NCBI GenBank assembly: GCA_014607495.2
Contig: CP053170.1
Span: 6,944,001 to 7,008,000 of the forward strand
From: Carposina sasakii
Lineage: Eukaryota > Arthropoda > Insecta > Lepidoptera > Carposinidae
Reading direction: 5' to 3'
DNA: 64,000 nt
The notes below the pieces were generated by a model. The model had not been told where the DNA came from and did not search any database. It saw nothing but the letters and a program-made list of their open reading frames with translations. How positions within the stretch are numbered: the stretch's first letter is position 1; each line of letters starts with the position of its first letter. The position numbers and the translations under genes were made by a program. This document shows, piece by piece, positions 22,885-36,200 of this stretch.

Positions 22885-23400
22885 GGTAAACAATACTCTG
22901 AACTACAAAACAAATAGCTTCGATAAGGATTTATAATGCATTAGGTAGGGACATATCTCCAAGAGCTTAACAATTTATAGACATTTCTTGAGCTGGTGCG
23001 ATACTTTACTAGAATAGATCAGCTGCATTTCCTTCCGTGCATGACGTAAGAGTCGACTTTAATTAAGGGTCGTTCTTTTACTAATCTTCAAGATCTGACG
23101 CCGCTATTCTAAATCTGGCGCTGTAGGATCTGGCGACTCCAGGTTCGAGAATACAACCACGTATTAGTATATAATTATTTCATAGATAAACATTTAAAAG
23201 GGCAGGCCTCGGAATTCTTTAAATATTATTTCTTGTCTTTAAGTTATAATAAACCCCATTTAGAAGACGTTAAATAAAATTACATTTGAATTATCTGGGC
23301 CTGTGAGAATGCTTGGAAATAAATAAAGTTTCTGCTGAACATTTAAACAAAAGTCACATCAAACTTGACTGTTTTACTTACTTAAAGTTTTTCTTTCTTT
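22885..23400. other. Upstream flank or 5' UTR intron of the receptor gene
   Basis: Holds a family H fragment at about 22995-23080 and ends in a pyrimidine-rich tract (TTTTTCTTTCTTTCAG) directly before 23404. No TATA/initiator pair could be assigned with confidence. Confidence 0.45.
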
Positions 23401-23403
23401 CAG

Positions 23404-23513
23404 ATGGCAATAAATTTACCGAGAAGAAGCTTCCAGAAACAATGAGTATTATCATCATTCACATGGGAACTTCGAAAACAAGTTACGACAAAATGTATAC
23501 GTGAAACATCAAG
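23404..23513 (+). promoter_or_regulatory. 5' leader of the receptor mRNA with short upstream ORFs
   Basis: A splice acceptor (TTCTTTCTTTCAG, ending 23403) suggests that this untranslated segment begins an exon. It holds an upstream ATG at 23404 (13 codons, stop 23443-23445) and another at 23442 (20 codons, stop TGA 23502-23504) that shares the main frame but closes just before the main start. Nested ATGs at 23463 and 23493 end at the same stop. The main ATG at 23514 has a good context (AAGATGG). Confidence 0.55.
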
Positions 23514-24239
23514 ATGGATACTAAAATTAATTTTAAATTCAAAACTCTAACCATGATTTTAGTGTACAATATTTGCCTCAATGTAGGCAAAGTCAAAGAT
23601 GAAGTGATTCATTCCAATCTGACAACTATAGACTTTGTAGATAGCAATTTCCAAAATGATATTTTTATAAGTAAACATTTAGATACGAGATTAAAAAGAT
23701 CAATCACAAAAGATGGAGATTTTATAGGCAAACTAAACAAATCTGAATACACTGCAGTTAATGATTCAGGCAAAGAAATATTTAATAATATTATTGAAAG
23801 AACAAATAACGTTCATGACACAAATGAATCTGTAGCTTTTGGCAGAATAGTGAACCAAGAAGAGGAATCTACAACCGAATACTTCGAATTGTATAATATT
23901 ACCGATGAACTATGTGTTGGCGATCCGGATTTCTGTAATATGACCAAAGATGAATATTTAGAGATGTTAAACGACTACATATTCCCGCAGCCTTACGAAT
24001 GGGTGTTGATTGCGACTCACGCGATTGTGTTTAGCATCGGCCTGATAGGCAATGCGTTAGTATGTATAGCGGTATACAGGAATCACTCGATGAGGACTGT
24101 GACAAACTACTTTATAGTGAACCTGGCGGTGGCTGATTTTATGGTGATACTCATATGCTTGCCGCCAACAGTGCTGTGGGATGTGACGGAGACGTGGTTC
24201 TTTGGGACAGCTATGTGCAGAATCGTGTTGTACTTTCAG
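23514..24239 (+). CDS. AtR: Receptor coding exon 1 (residues 1-242): ectodomain, TM1, TM2, start of TM3
   Basis: The start was chosen because an in-frame TGA lies three codons upstream (23502-23504) and AAGATGG is a good context. A second Met at residue 14 precedes a hydrophobic stretch (MILVYNICLNVG), so residues 1-25 may act as a signal peptide. RLKR at 59-62 is a furin-type site. C134 and C141 lie just before TM1. The exon ends phase 0 at CAG|GTGAGT. The reading frame runs 7 codons into the intron and then stops, which supports splicing here. The N-terminal codons are AT-rich, while the TM codons are more GC-rich at third positions. Confidence 0.9.
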
Positions 24240-27200
24240 GTGAGTTGGTACATTAGTTTTTAATTATACTTTATACAAAATTATTTATAGGATAGTTGTA
24301 GTAGATATAAGAGATAGTTGCAGTAAAAATATGCGCTAGCTTGAAAAGAGAATTTTGTATTGCAGTGCTTAGCTACAAGAATATCTAGACCAAAACTGAT
24401 AGCTAAATATAAATAATAAATAAATATTCACACACTTCACAATATATTGACCTAGTCCCACATTAAGATCCCTAAGGTCTTGTGTCGTGGGTACAAAGCA
24501 ACGGTATATAAATACATAGATAAGTAACATCCATGACTCGGAAACAAATATCGATATTCATCATATCAATGTTTGCACCTACCGGGATTCGAACCCAGGA
24601 CCTATGGCGTCGCAGGCAGGGCCACTACCAACTACACCAATCGGCCATCTAGCTATTCCGAGATACAGAAATTCTATGGACACATTTATCTAGCTAAGTA
24701 TTAAAATCCAAGAAAAATTTTAAACTACGAGTATTTGATTGAGCAATTTATGGTTTAAGATTTTCGGGTAATGTAAAAACTCATTTCTTTTACAGAAACA
24801 CTTTCAGGGTAAATTATTTTTAGAAACGTAATTATTTAACGTTGACACATTATGCAGAAAACATTTACTTGGTGAACATCTTCCAACTAATTTTTTCTTC
24901 GTCGTTGACACTAATATACTAAAATCACCTAAAACAGAATGATTTAAACGTCGTTCTCCCAGCAATTCAAACATTCTATGGTCTAATAAACTTGAAGCAA
25001 TTCAGCGCTTTAGTGCCAATCGTCACGATTGGTCGCAAGCGGTCGCCGCGATACAAGTCGTAGCGAATTCTAGCGCTGTTTTGCTACTTATAGCCGCTTT
25101 ATGGTCCGGTTTTAATGCGAAAACAAACGGAAATAGAACAGACGACTAACAGCGTTTTACAACAAATATGTTCACTGTTTTTATTTGTGTTGGACGGGAC
25201 ATAGGTATTTAACGTCAGGTAGTGGGAGAAAATTAGAGTTGTCCAAACAGACCTACTTATACCAATCAAAACAAAAGACATTTAAATATGGAAATTGTGT
25301 GTGTGTAAAATTCGTTTTTGTCATTTGTAGGGAACGGTTTCTTCGAAGTAGGTACCTACGTAACTATAGGTAATAAATAGTCTGTGGGATACTTTTTGCA
25401 TAAGTAAATCCGAATAAAGGTGCGAAACACCTACAGATATTTCACCTAAGTCCACACATAGGAGAAACACAGATGTTTCACTGTAACAAGACCTTCAACC
25501 GGTGTTCGCCTATCCAGGTACACCCTCCGCTGACCCTCAATGATAACTCATATTTTGTGACCAAAGACAACTAGAGTTAGGTTAAAATATTCTGGATATA
25601 GGTACAGCTATCTAGCTTAACTACCTAACTCTATTGTGTAGAGTTATTTAAATTTATATTTACAAAGTTGCTTTCTACCGGTTTTTTTTTCTATTAGTTT
25701 AAATACTTTTTAGGTACTCCGGGATTTTTTTAGGCTTTGATTACATTTTTCTAGTCGCCACTGTTGATCCTGGCTTACAGGAGTTGCAGAGGCGGGAATA
25801 AGTGATGGGCCAATCCCGGTGCCTTCTACCGGTAGGATGCCCACATTGCCAAACAAATGTGATTTTTTTTGCGAGAAAAATACCAGCTTTCTGATTGCCT
25901 GAACTTACGCAAAGAGTTGCCATAAGAAACCAGATTCGAGCACAGTATGTATTTACCTACGTATATAGTAGCTCCGCTGAAACCACGTAGCTACATGTAA
26001 ATCGATACAATTGTTATTAAACATATTAACAGCTACTGATAAATATATTTTTTCTTTCTTGCTACTCTAGCCTATTTTATTTAGGTTGAGGTTACAGCTA
26101 CTTCTCTTCCCGGACATACTGTACAAGTCAGTAGAGGGTCTTGGTGTTTTGTAGGCGATGAGGTGACCACCTGTCACTACTAACCGAACTTGTACATCTC
26201 AACTTTACCCTCAAAATTGGTCAGAAGTGGCACCATGTGGTTCTATCGGCCCTTGGTGCTCTGCCTACCCCGTAACGGATAAAGGCGTGATTATATGTAT
26301 GTACTAGTGGACGCCCGCGACTCCGTCCGTGTGGACTACAGAAAAAACAAAATGTCGAAATTATCCGGGATAAAAACATTTTCCCGGGATAAAAAGTAGC
26401 CTATATATTAAATGGGACCTGTCACAATATATTCGTGAAAACTGCATCGAAATCGGTTTAGCCGTTTCTGAGATTAGCGTGCACAAACGCACAGACAAAC
26501 AGACAAAAATTTCAAAAATCATTGTTTTGGGTACTATTGCGTTGATAAAGGTCTCCTAAAATATTTTTTCTCATATATCTTCCATGTACAGACTGCGATC
26601 CGTTACATTTTTATTATATGTACAGATATGTAGGCTTACCCCTACTTGACCTCAAACATTGAAACCTAAGAAATTATCCAGTCTCTGCTCGTTAAAAAAT
26701 ATGCTCTCTGTTTGACAAGTCCTTTAGTACAGGACCCTATTTTTGACGTTAATCGTACCTAAATGGCAAGTAAGATTAGATCTAAAGGTGCACGCTACTA
26801 GGTAATCACACACTTTTAGTAATTAGTTAGTGCCATTCTGGGTCTATGATGAGTTTTATTCTTCGTGCTCTGCCTGAGAGTACGCCTCAGGGTTCCTAAG
26901 TCGACTTTTACGACATGCACGAAAGAAGATGCAGCTGATGTATTTTAGTGAAGCCCCACATCAACATATATCGGGGTATTTGTACCTAAGCCATTATAGC
27001 TTTTGTCAAAAGTTAAATTAATATGGCTACCTCAATTACTGTTCTAAATATAGACGACAATTTAACCCAGATTTCGTCACCACAGTCGTATTTACTTTAT
27101 GTTTCTGATGTAATTTATCCATGGCTATTGATTTTTCAATTTGACTGAACTCATACTGATATTTTTAGACATATTTCTACCTTCACGGCTACTCTTACTC

Positions 27201-30200
27201 GAGGAGGGATTTTTTTGCATTAAATAATGCATTAATGTACCTACCGCGACCTATCTGATGTCTATGTCGAAGCCTCCCTGTATTACAAAACGGCTTGGCA
27301 TTTTGATTAGTATGCGTTTTGGAGTTACTTTGATATCTAGTGGTAGGTTAGGTACGTTGTGCTCCAGCCTACCCCTCTGAAAAGAGGCGTGATTTTATGG
27401 ATGTATGTATTTGTTATTTGTGATTTAAAGGACTACTTACTAAGTATGTAAAAACAGGTTACAGGTCAAAGGTCAGACAAGAAGGTATTCTTACTATCAT
27501 TATTTATTTTATTTTATTTTACAATTTCGGGAAGACCAACAGCTATTTATAATTATAGTAAAAATTGTAGAAACATAAAGCCAATAACAGGTCCACACTT
27601 ATAGAAGCATTATGAGAGCTAAACAGGTACTAATGCACACACAATTTTATCAGTGTTTCACAAAACCTAACAAGCTTATCAAAAACAAACATAATAATAA
27701 TAGAAAAAAAAAACAATTTAGGTACTAGATAAAATCTAGGTACCTATTAATTATTGGCGGAAAAATTTTTCACTAAGCACACGCCTCGCTATGTTAGAAC
27801 TGGTATTGAAGAGATCAAGCTCTACGCCTTTACAAAGTTCATTGAAGTTATTACCCGCTCGCAAAAGGAATGTATTCTGACGATATTTCGTCGATACAAG
27901 AGGAACAGAAAGTGTATTGTTGTGTCGAAGAGTTTTCCAAGGTACTCTAAGATTAATATGTGACAATAGCTCAGGACAGTCTATAGCGCTGGAGGCAATC
28001 TTCATAAGAAAAACGACATCAGAGATTTCCCGGCGTTTCTCAAGAGGGAGGATATGATGTTTTATGCATAAGCTGATGTAATTTGAGTGACTGTAATAGT
28101 CCTTAGTTAAAGTTAAAATTAAAGGGAATTAAGTGATTATGTATATGTATTTAACTGAGCAAGATTACTTTGATTATTGTTATGACTATAATATTCGTAT
28201 CACCTTTTTGCATTATAAACTTTAAAAATATTAAGTCGATTTCGGACATTTTTAGAAATAGTACATTTTAAATGCGAACAGGCAATAGGTATTTTGAAAA
28301 CTAAACGAGTGATTTCGATTTTGGCCCATATTTCAGTACCTTATGCCAGATACCACTGTTCGTAAATTACCAGATAATTTATAGATGTTCCGAACTATCA
28401 TAAATTCTAATACAGGTTGTAAATGGTCGTAATAATTATTATTACTTGGACATGAGCCAATCAGAATTGGAAACCGGATCCAGGTTTTGGCAACGCATGT
28501 ACAGGGTGTTCATTGATTTTCGATAGTGTTCGTATGTATGTGTAGACTTCGTTTTGAAATGCATATTCGGTGCTTTTTCTGTTTGCATAACTTTTTATCT
28601 GCAACATTTTATACTCTGGCGCTAAATCTTTCAATATATAACGACTGGTAAAATTAGTACTACTAGTTCCTGTACTCCTGAACATACGAGTATACCTCCC
28701 CAACAGCCTCCACTGCAATCTATTGGAAGCGGGATGTAACTATATGTATCATTATATTATGTATTTAGTTATGTAATAATAGTATGCATCGGCTCGAGCA
28801 AACCGGATGTGTGTGCGTGCACGTAAGCGTAGACGTGCACGTACCGCTGAGTTGTAAAGTATGGAACTGTATAAGACAGGACACACCGGATGCGTATGCG
28901 TAGACGTAAGCATAGACGTCAAGCGGTGACAGTTCCATACATTAAACTCAGAGGTGCGTGTACGTCTACGCTTACGTGCACGCATACGCATCCGATGTGC
29001 TCGAGCCTTAATCGTCTTATTTTTTTTTATTAGGATATTTATATTTTATCATGAAAGATGTACATTAAAGATCTGACCACGACTTGTATAGTGCAATAAA
29101 GATTCTTCCAATATAGCAAAATTGTACGTTATTTCTTCGGTCGTTAGCGAAAATGTATGTAATTAACAGGCAAGCAAGACAGAGCTTAGCATTTATATCT
29201 TATTTAAACAGAGCGGAATAAATAAAGACCCTGTATAATGTCCATTACATTACATCAATTTGATAGATGATGATAAATATTGTAGAGCACGGGTTTAGAT
29301 ATTTGATATCTGACCTAAGCCACAGTATACCTATGTGACAGTGCACAAACGTGGAATAAATACTGCAAATAATTTTATATCGCATATACATTGCGTTGTG
29401 TTCCTGTGTGAAATGGAGGAGATAAACTTGCCGGATCATAAAGGAGTTCCCACAGCCCCTCTAGTATAGATAAATACTTCATTGCACCGCAAATTTTTGT
29501 ACATGGGCAAGCATAATGCTTTCCATGGCATTCTCTACCAGCTAACCTGTGAAGTAATAGAAGTAAATTAAATACATACTGCAAATAACCACTATTTATT
29601 TATTAAAAACAGCGGCTGCTACCGCCCAAGACTTCGACCCCGTGAGGGGATATTGCACCCGTGCGGGTCCCTAGTTATACATGTGAACCTTCCTCTTGAA
29701 CCGCTCTATCTATTGAAAAAAAAAACGCATCAAAATCCATTGTGTAGGTTTAAAGATCTAAGCATACATAGGGACTAACAGACAGCAGACATGTAGTGAT
29801 GCTAGCCAAAAACCCCGTCTGAATCACAATTTTTAAATATTCAGTGTCACTCCCACGACTGGGTAGGTAGGTAATCTAAAAATATTACCCCGGGGTATTT
29901 TCTTTTAAAAATATTAAGTGATTAATAGAATGGTAAATAAAATGTACAGCTTCTTAATTCCTCTTATTTCCTAAATAATTTTGTGTGGGCGACTTGCTTA
30001 AACTGTTAAACCGTTAAAAAAATATATACTTAATCATTTTTAGTAAACCGATTCCACCATAGTATAATACTGCTAAAATGTTTAATTGACTGGAAGAGAA
30101 GTAATTAAGTTGGGAAAGTTCAGAATATTAGGAGTTTAATATTAGAAATACCTTTTGTTAGATTCGTACTAATCTCATCTGAATGCTCTTTATCAAACTT

Positions 30201-33200
30201 TAGAACGTTTTTCCGAAAGTGGTTTCTTGTAATTTTGTTCATGTTCTTGTTTTTTTTCTTATTTATTTATTTATTTATTTATTAACTTTAAAATTATTCT
30301 TTAGTCTACGAGGACGAAATCGCGGTGTTCTATGAAAATATATGTAAATTTATCAAGAAATAAAAACTGGTCTATGTTACTTGCTCTATGCTATTTGATA
30401 TATGAACAGATCTAGTTTTCTATATAGTTACCTTTTATGAATAGCGTTAATCAGCATGTGCGAACGTGAAAATTCAAGACCAGCGTGTTCCGTATAAGGC
30501 CTCTCTTCCGTATAAGGTGTGGGGTTCTGAAAATGTTATGTAGGTGTAGGAATGTAGAGGAGCACTAAGAAAGGATTTCTCGGAATTCCACCAATAACCT
30601 AAAAAAAATTGAAATTCTTTGATTTCACAAAATCGCGTCTGTATGAATGTGTATGGAATATCGCGGGCTATTACAATACCTAAGATTTAGACACTGTCTA
30701 AAAATGACATTTGACAATAAAATGTGTGGAAAATCTGTTCCAATTTAGGTACCTACCTAATGTTTTTGGCATTAACAATGTTTAAAGTCTTTAGTTGTAA
30801 TACAGTCAGTTATCAAAATTAATTTTAAATTTGCTTGAGCAATTTTTTAAAATGATAACACGACTAAAGTTTACATAGACTTAGTCATGGGCCGCTACAT
30901 TAATTCCTTTTTAAAAGCTTTTATTTCGTTTTACCTGTCCCGTTGTCTGTGACCAAATCTTGCAAGTTAAATTTGATCCAACTCCCGATTTCCGATTGAG
31001 CCGAAATTTGGCATGCATATATAAATCGGACGACAATACAATATTATTATGACATAGAGTTAATTTGATGATGGTGGCCATAGGAACTCCGTAATTAAAC
31101 GACGCAACCCTATCGAGTTTGGGCTCGTTTGTTTGACCAATAATAAAACCTTGTTTAAAAAAAACGGTTTTTTAAACTGAAGCTTTTATTCATCCTTTTT
31201 GGATTAAATTCCTGGTTCATTGATAATGGATCCTATTTTTGGAAAGAGAAATCTGTTAACCAGATTTAAAATTGCTTGATACTTTTGTTTCTTTAACCTC
31301 ACGGATTTAACTAATCCTGCTTTGGTATGAAAATAGGTCTTTATCGATAGAGCAGACAATAATCGTGACATTTTGATGATCACGCTAGTTAAACTTAACT
31401 TAATAATAATTTATTAATTTACACACATAACTAACATTTATCACGAGAAGGCGGGAGACGGTAATAATTGTTCCCTATATTGATAAAGTAGAAAGTAGTA
31501 AAGCTCCGCACTTTACTAGAATAGGCACATCAGCTGCATCTCCTTCCGTGCATGTCGTAAGAGTCGACTAAGGAACACGGGCATTCTCTCAGGCGATAAG
31601 GTAGCAACTTGTCACTGATCATTAACATTTGCCTCCGCAGTTCTGGCTAACCCATTTCGGGATCACACCCGTGTCTATATTTATGTACCTATATATAAAC
31701 ACTGTTTCTATGGCCCAAAGTTATCCCCCAGGTCTAAAATAAGTCTATGTTTGTAGACTATTTATTTTACGAATAAGCCTCGAGCACACCGGATGCGTAT
31801 GCGTGCACGTAAGCGTAGACGTACACGTACCTCTGAGTATGGAACTGTCACCACTTGACGTCTATGCTTACGTCTACGTATACGCATCCGATCTGCCCGT
31901 GCCTATACAGTTCCATACATTACAACTCAGAGGTACGTGTACGTCTACGCTTACGTGTACGCATACGCATCCGGTGTGCTCGAGGCTTAAAAGTAGATTA
32001 TAGAGTAATGTCGACAAAATATCGTTCTTCTACTGACATATTCGTAGAAATAAATTAATCTACCGGATTTCACATTAACAATATACTACGAGTAATTTTA
32101 GCCTCTGCAAAAATCTTTACGAGCGACCTTAAGAAACATTTTCGTTGGATTTCTTTAATTAAGCGGCCCTCCCTAATTTAATATCTTTAGATGACTTTTT
32201 TAAAATTAATTGACTGCAGTTTCTTTAATTCACGGCATAATTAGGTGGAGTTTTATTTTGGGCATTTATTTTATTTGTTGAATGTAACTGAAATGAGGCC
32301 ATTTTAAATCCCCGTTGCCGTTTGGTTAACTTTTACCACTGTTTTTTTACTTTTTAAAATGCAAAGCGTTGGTTAAGCACATAATTTACTTAATATACAT
32401 TGGACACACTGGCTAGTTTTCCGCAATGGGTTATAGCCAGAAGTGCAGAATTATAAAGGAGATTACAGAGCTACATTACGACATAGTGAGGACAGTTGTA
32501 AATTATTTGTGACAAGTTGATAGCTTATCGTCTGAAAGAATTCCCAAGTTCCTTAGTTGACTTTTACGACATGCATTGAAGGAGATGCAAGCTGATGTAT
32601 TTTAGTAAAGCCCTGCATCAGTTACAGGATATATATTTTTTTTTTTCAAATGCTGTGTACTCGTAGGTATAACTTTAAATAGTCAGAAGGCATATTATTT
32701 TAATAAGAAACTTAATATGGTTTTTTCTCCCTAAAGGACCGAGACCTTTGCGTAACGTGAAGTACCATAATACCTTATACCTATCTTCTTCTTCAGCCTA
32801 TTGCAGTCCACTGCTGGACGTAGGCCTCCCCCAGGGCACGCCGCAAGGCTACTGCCACAGGGGGGTTTTGCCCATAGTCACCACGCTGGGTAGGCCCTTA
32901 TACCTATAGTAAAATATTTCTTATGTAATCATAAGAAGTCTCAAGTAACATCTTTCCATTTATAAAATGAAGTGCCTACTTACGATTATATTTCTACCGA
33001 AATAATTTGGCTATTATTTATAAAAAAATATTACGTACTATAAAAATAAATAATATTAAGTATGTCGGTGTTAATAGTAAGAAGCGTACTTATTTCTAAA
33101 TTAAATAAAATATAATTTAAAAAAAACCAAAATATATGACATAAAAAATATTTTGAGATATTTTGGAGATAAAGAAATGAAAAAAAAAATCACCCGAGTG

Positions 33201-36200
33201 AGATAAATATAATATTTTGACTAAGATAAATTTTCTCTTATAAATTTGTCCATAATATAAAGCAATAATTACTTTTTGGTGAGGTAATTAGACACATTTC
33301 AGCACGACACAGAATATTTGTTTTTAATCTGTCATACTCGCGACCGATGCATGCTAAAATATACCTTATTACTCAAGCGGTAAGTAGATATTGCTTCGTA
33401 CCGCGTTTCGTTAACGGTTTGCTAGCGGTTGCGTTTCGGCTCAAAAAATTTATAGAGTTGCCCCCTGACCATTACAAAAATTTATTTATTTACTTATTTA
33501 TTTAGACACACTTATTACACATTAAAAATAACAATAATAATTACACTCACAACAAAAAAATTGTATGTGCCAATTATAAAAATTTAAATAATAAAAAAGG
33601 TTAAATAATAAAAAACGATCGTTAGTTAACAGATCTATTAATTAAATAAATAAATAATAATATTTACACACTTCACAACACATTAACTTAGTCCCACATT
33701 AAGATCCATAAGGTCTTGTGTCGTGGGTACTAAGCAACGGTATATAAATACATAGATAAGTATATAAACATCCATGACTCCGAAACAAACATCAATATTC
33801 ATCATATTAATATTTGCACCTACCGGGATTCGAACCCAGAACCTATGGCGCAGCGAGCAGGGCCACTACCTATCTATCTATTAACTCCTAAAGGATTATT
33901 TATTCATATGTTTTTTAAGTTAAAATAACTTAAAACTAAATACGACGTCCCACAAAACAGCTTATGCCGTTTGACTGTAGGATTGTGAGATAATCATTCT
34001 ACTCAGATTATACCTAGTTCAGTCTTGTCTTATTACTATGTCCACCAGTGGACTCAAGCCGCTTCCCATTCGGTGAAAAAGAAATTCGTTCCACTTCGCA
34101 AACATGCTACTACATTTGTTACGTTTCTAAGTAGATTACATATGACCTAATTTGACCGTACTAGACCCTGCAGTAAACTACATCATTACTGCTTTATTGT
34201 TATGCATGTACTTGGGAACGAGGTGCGTGTTTCCAGGGTTTTATAGCTACAATGAGGAAAATTGCAGGCTCATAACAAGATTTCACCGTATTCGGTGCAT
34301 AATTGTTAACATGTGTGTACTTTTATTGGGTACGTTTATGAAAAAAAAAAATCTATACAGGATGATTTTTGGTCGTCAACGTTCCCGAAAACTACGGAAT
34401 CTCCTCATCATCACGATCATTTTTCTCCATGGAAGCATACCTGGGAAGTGTCTGGTTTCCAAAATATTAGGGCCCAAAGTTGAGTAAATAGACTGCGTTT
34501 TTCTGCATAAATGCACATAGACGCGCGTAGCAGGATTTTTTCACGAAAAATAATTAATATCTGTCTATAAAAAAACTAACATAAACACTAAACACTATAA
34601 ATTTCGCACGATCAAGGAATTTAAAATTTTTTTTCAAAAAAAAAATTTTTTTTTCCCTGCATTTTTTTTGGCATAAACTTACTTTATTTCATGTATAGAA
34701 TACGTACCCTTCGTTAAAGGTGGCCACAAAAAAACATCCTGTATGTAAACAAATTCCGTTATATTCAAGGCACTTTATATTTCTAATAACTTATTGTACC
34801 TATAGGGCAACAAAGGCTACTTATTAACCGATTTCCAAAATCGTCTCTACGATTTTTTTTTATGAAATTACTGTTTAGTAGTTAGTCGTCTATGGTTGTA
34901 GTTTTTGACATGCGTTTTAAATTTCATCCATTCATATTGAATGAGGGATTGTTACAACAACTATTAAAAATAAAAATATAGTTCAAATCACCTAGATAGA
35001 TGGCGTGATCGAATGTCCTATCCAAAATTCTGTATAGGGTGATTTTTGGTCGTCAAAGTTCCCGAAAACTACGGAATCTCCTCATCATCACGATCATTTT
35101 TCACCATAGAAGCATACCTGGGAAGTGTCTGGTTTCCAAAATATTAGGGTCCAAAGTTGAGTAAATAGACTACGTTTTTCTGCATAAATGCATATTGACG
35201 CGTGTAGCAAGATTTTTTCACGGAAAATAATTAATATCTGTCTATGAAAAAACTAGCATAAACACTGGACACTACAAATTTCGCCCGATCAAGTAATAAA
35301 CACAATAATTTCAAAAAAAATTACATCATTTCCCATCATTTTCTTCGGCATAAACGAAGATAGATATATAGAGTACGTACCCTTCGTTAAGGGTGGCAAC
35401 GAAAAACATCCTGTATAGAGAGGTGAAGGGGAGGGGAAACTAGGGTAGGAGATGTATCTAACGCCATATATTTTGTCAGTTATTTTAACTTGTCAGAAAA
35501 TCCCTCATGTCATTTGGAACTTTAAATAATTATCAAATAGTCAACCTATACCCTCCGTAGTTAAAGTTTCGAACTAATGAGTCACTATTGCGCTCACAGG
35601 TAACTGCTGTCGCGATGAGAAACCCGATCTGAGCATAGCATAATACTTTCACAGCTGATACTCCGAAACCACATCGCACATCCGATGCAACACTGTCACT
35701 TTTGCAAAAATTGTAGTATTGAGTTAAACAGGTAATAACTGTCCTTAAGTCCTAATCCCTTTAATTAAAACGATAATGTTACTTTCGTAGTACACATAAT
35801 TTTTGTTTCGAGGGCATGACATAATTACAGTTTTAAAATCATATTCGTTAGTGGCACAGTGTCACTTCTGAGGGGATTGAAAGTTTTCAAATTTTAACAT
35901 TTACAATATTATGGTGATCATTATTTTTCAAAAGTTAGTAACAGTTAACGTTGTATGCTCTAAATATTGACATAACATTTTTTTTTAACACATCACAACA
36001 CATCGACCTAGTCCCACACTAAGATCCCTAAGGTCTTGTGTCGTGGGTACTAAGCAACTGTATATAAATACATAGATAAGTATATAAACATAATGTGATG
36101 TCAAAGCTATAAATGTTTCTCCTGAAAAGTTGCATATTTGCATAAGTGTCAGTGTCGCATCGGTGGTACGAAATGTTAATCGACGTAACTTTCACCAACT

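Noticed and set aside
18253..22913. Related minus-strand open frames (18253-18498 and 22704-22913) as a duplicated small gene
   Set aside because: They are similar only because the DNA is duplicated. They run into a family C element in one copy, start at different places, and show no domain.
24240..24263. Exon 1 reading on to the stop near 24260, giving a truncated receptor
   Set aside because: The strong CAG|GTGAGT donor, and in-phase continuation of TM3 in exon 2, show this is intron. An intron-retained form cannot be excluded but is not supported.
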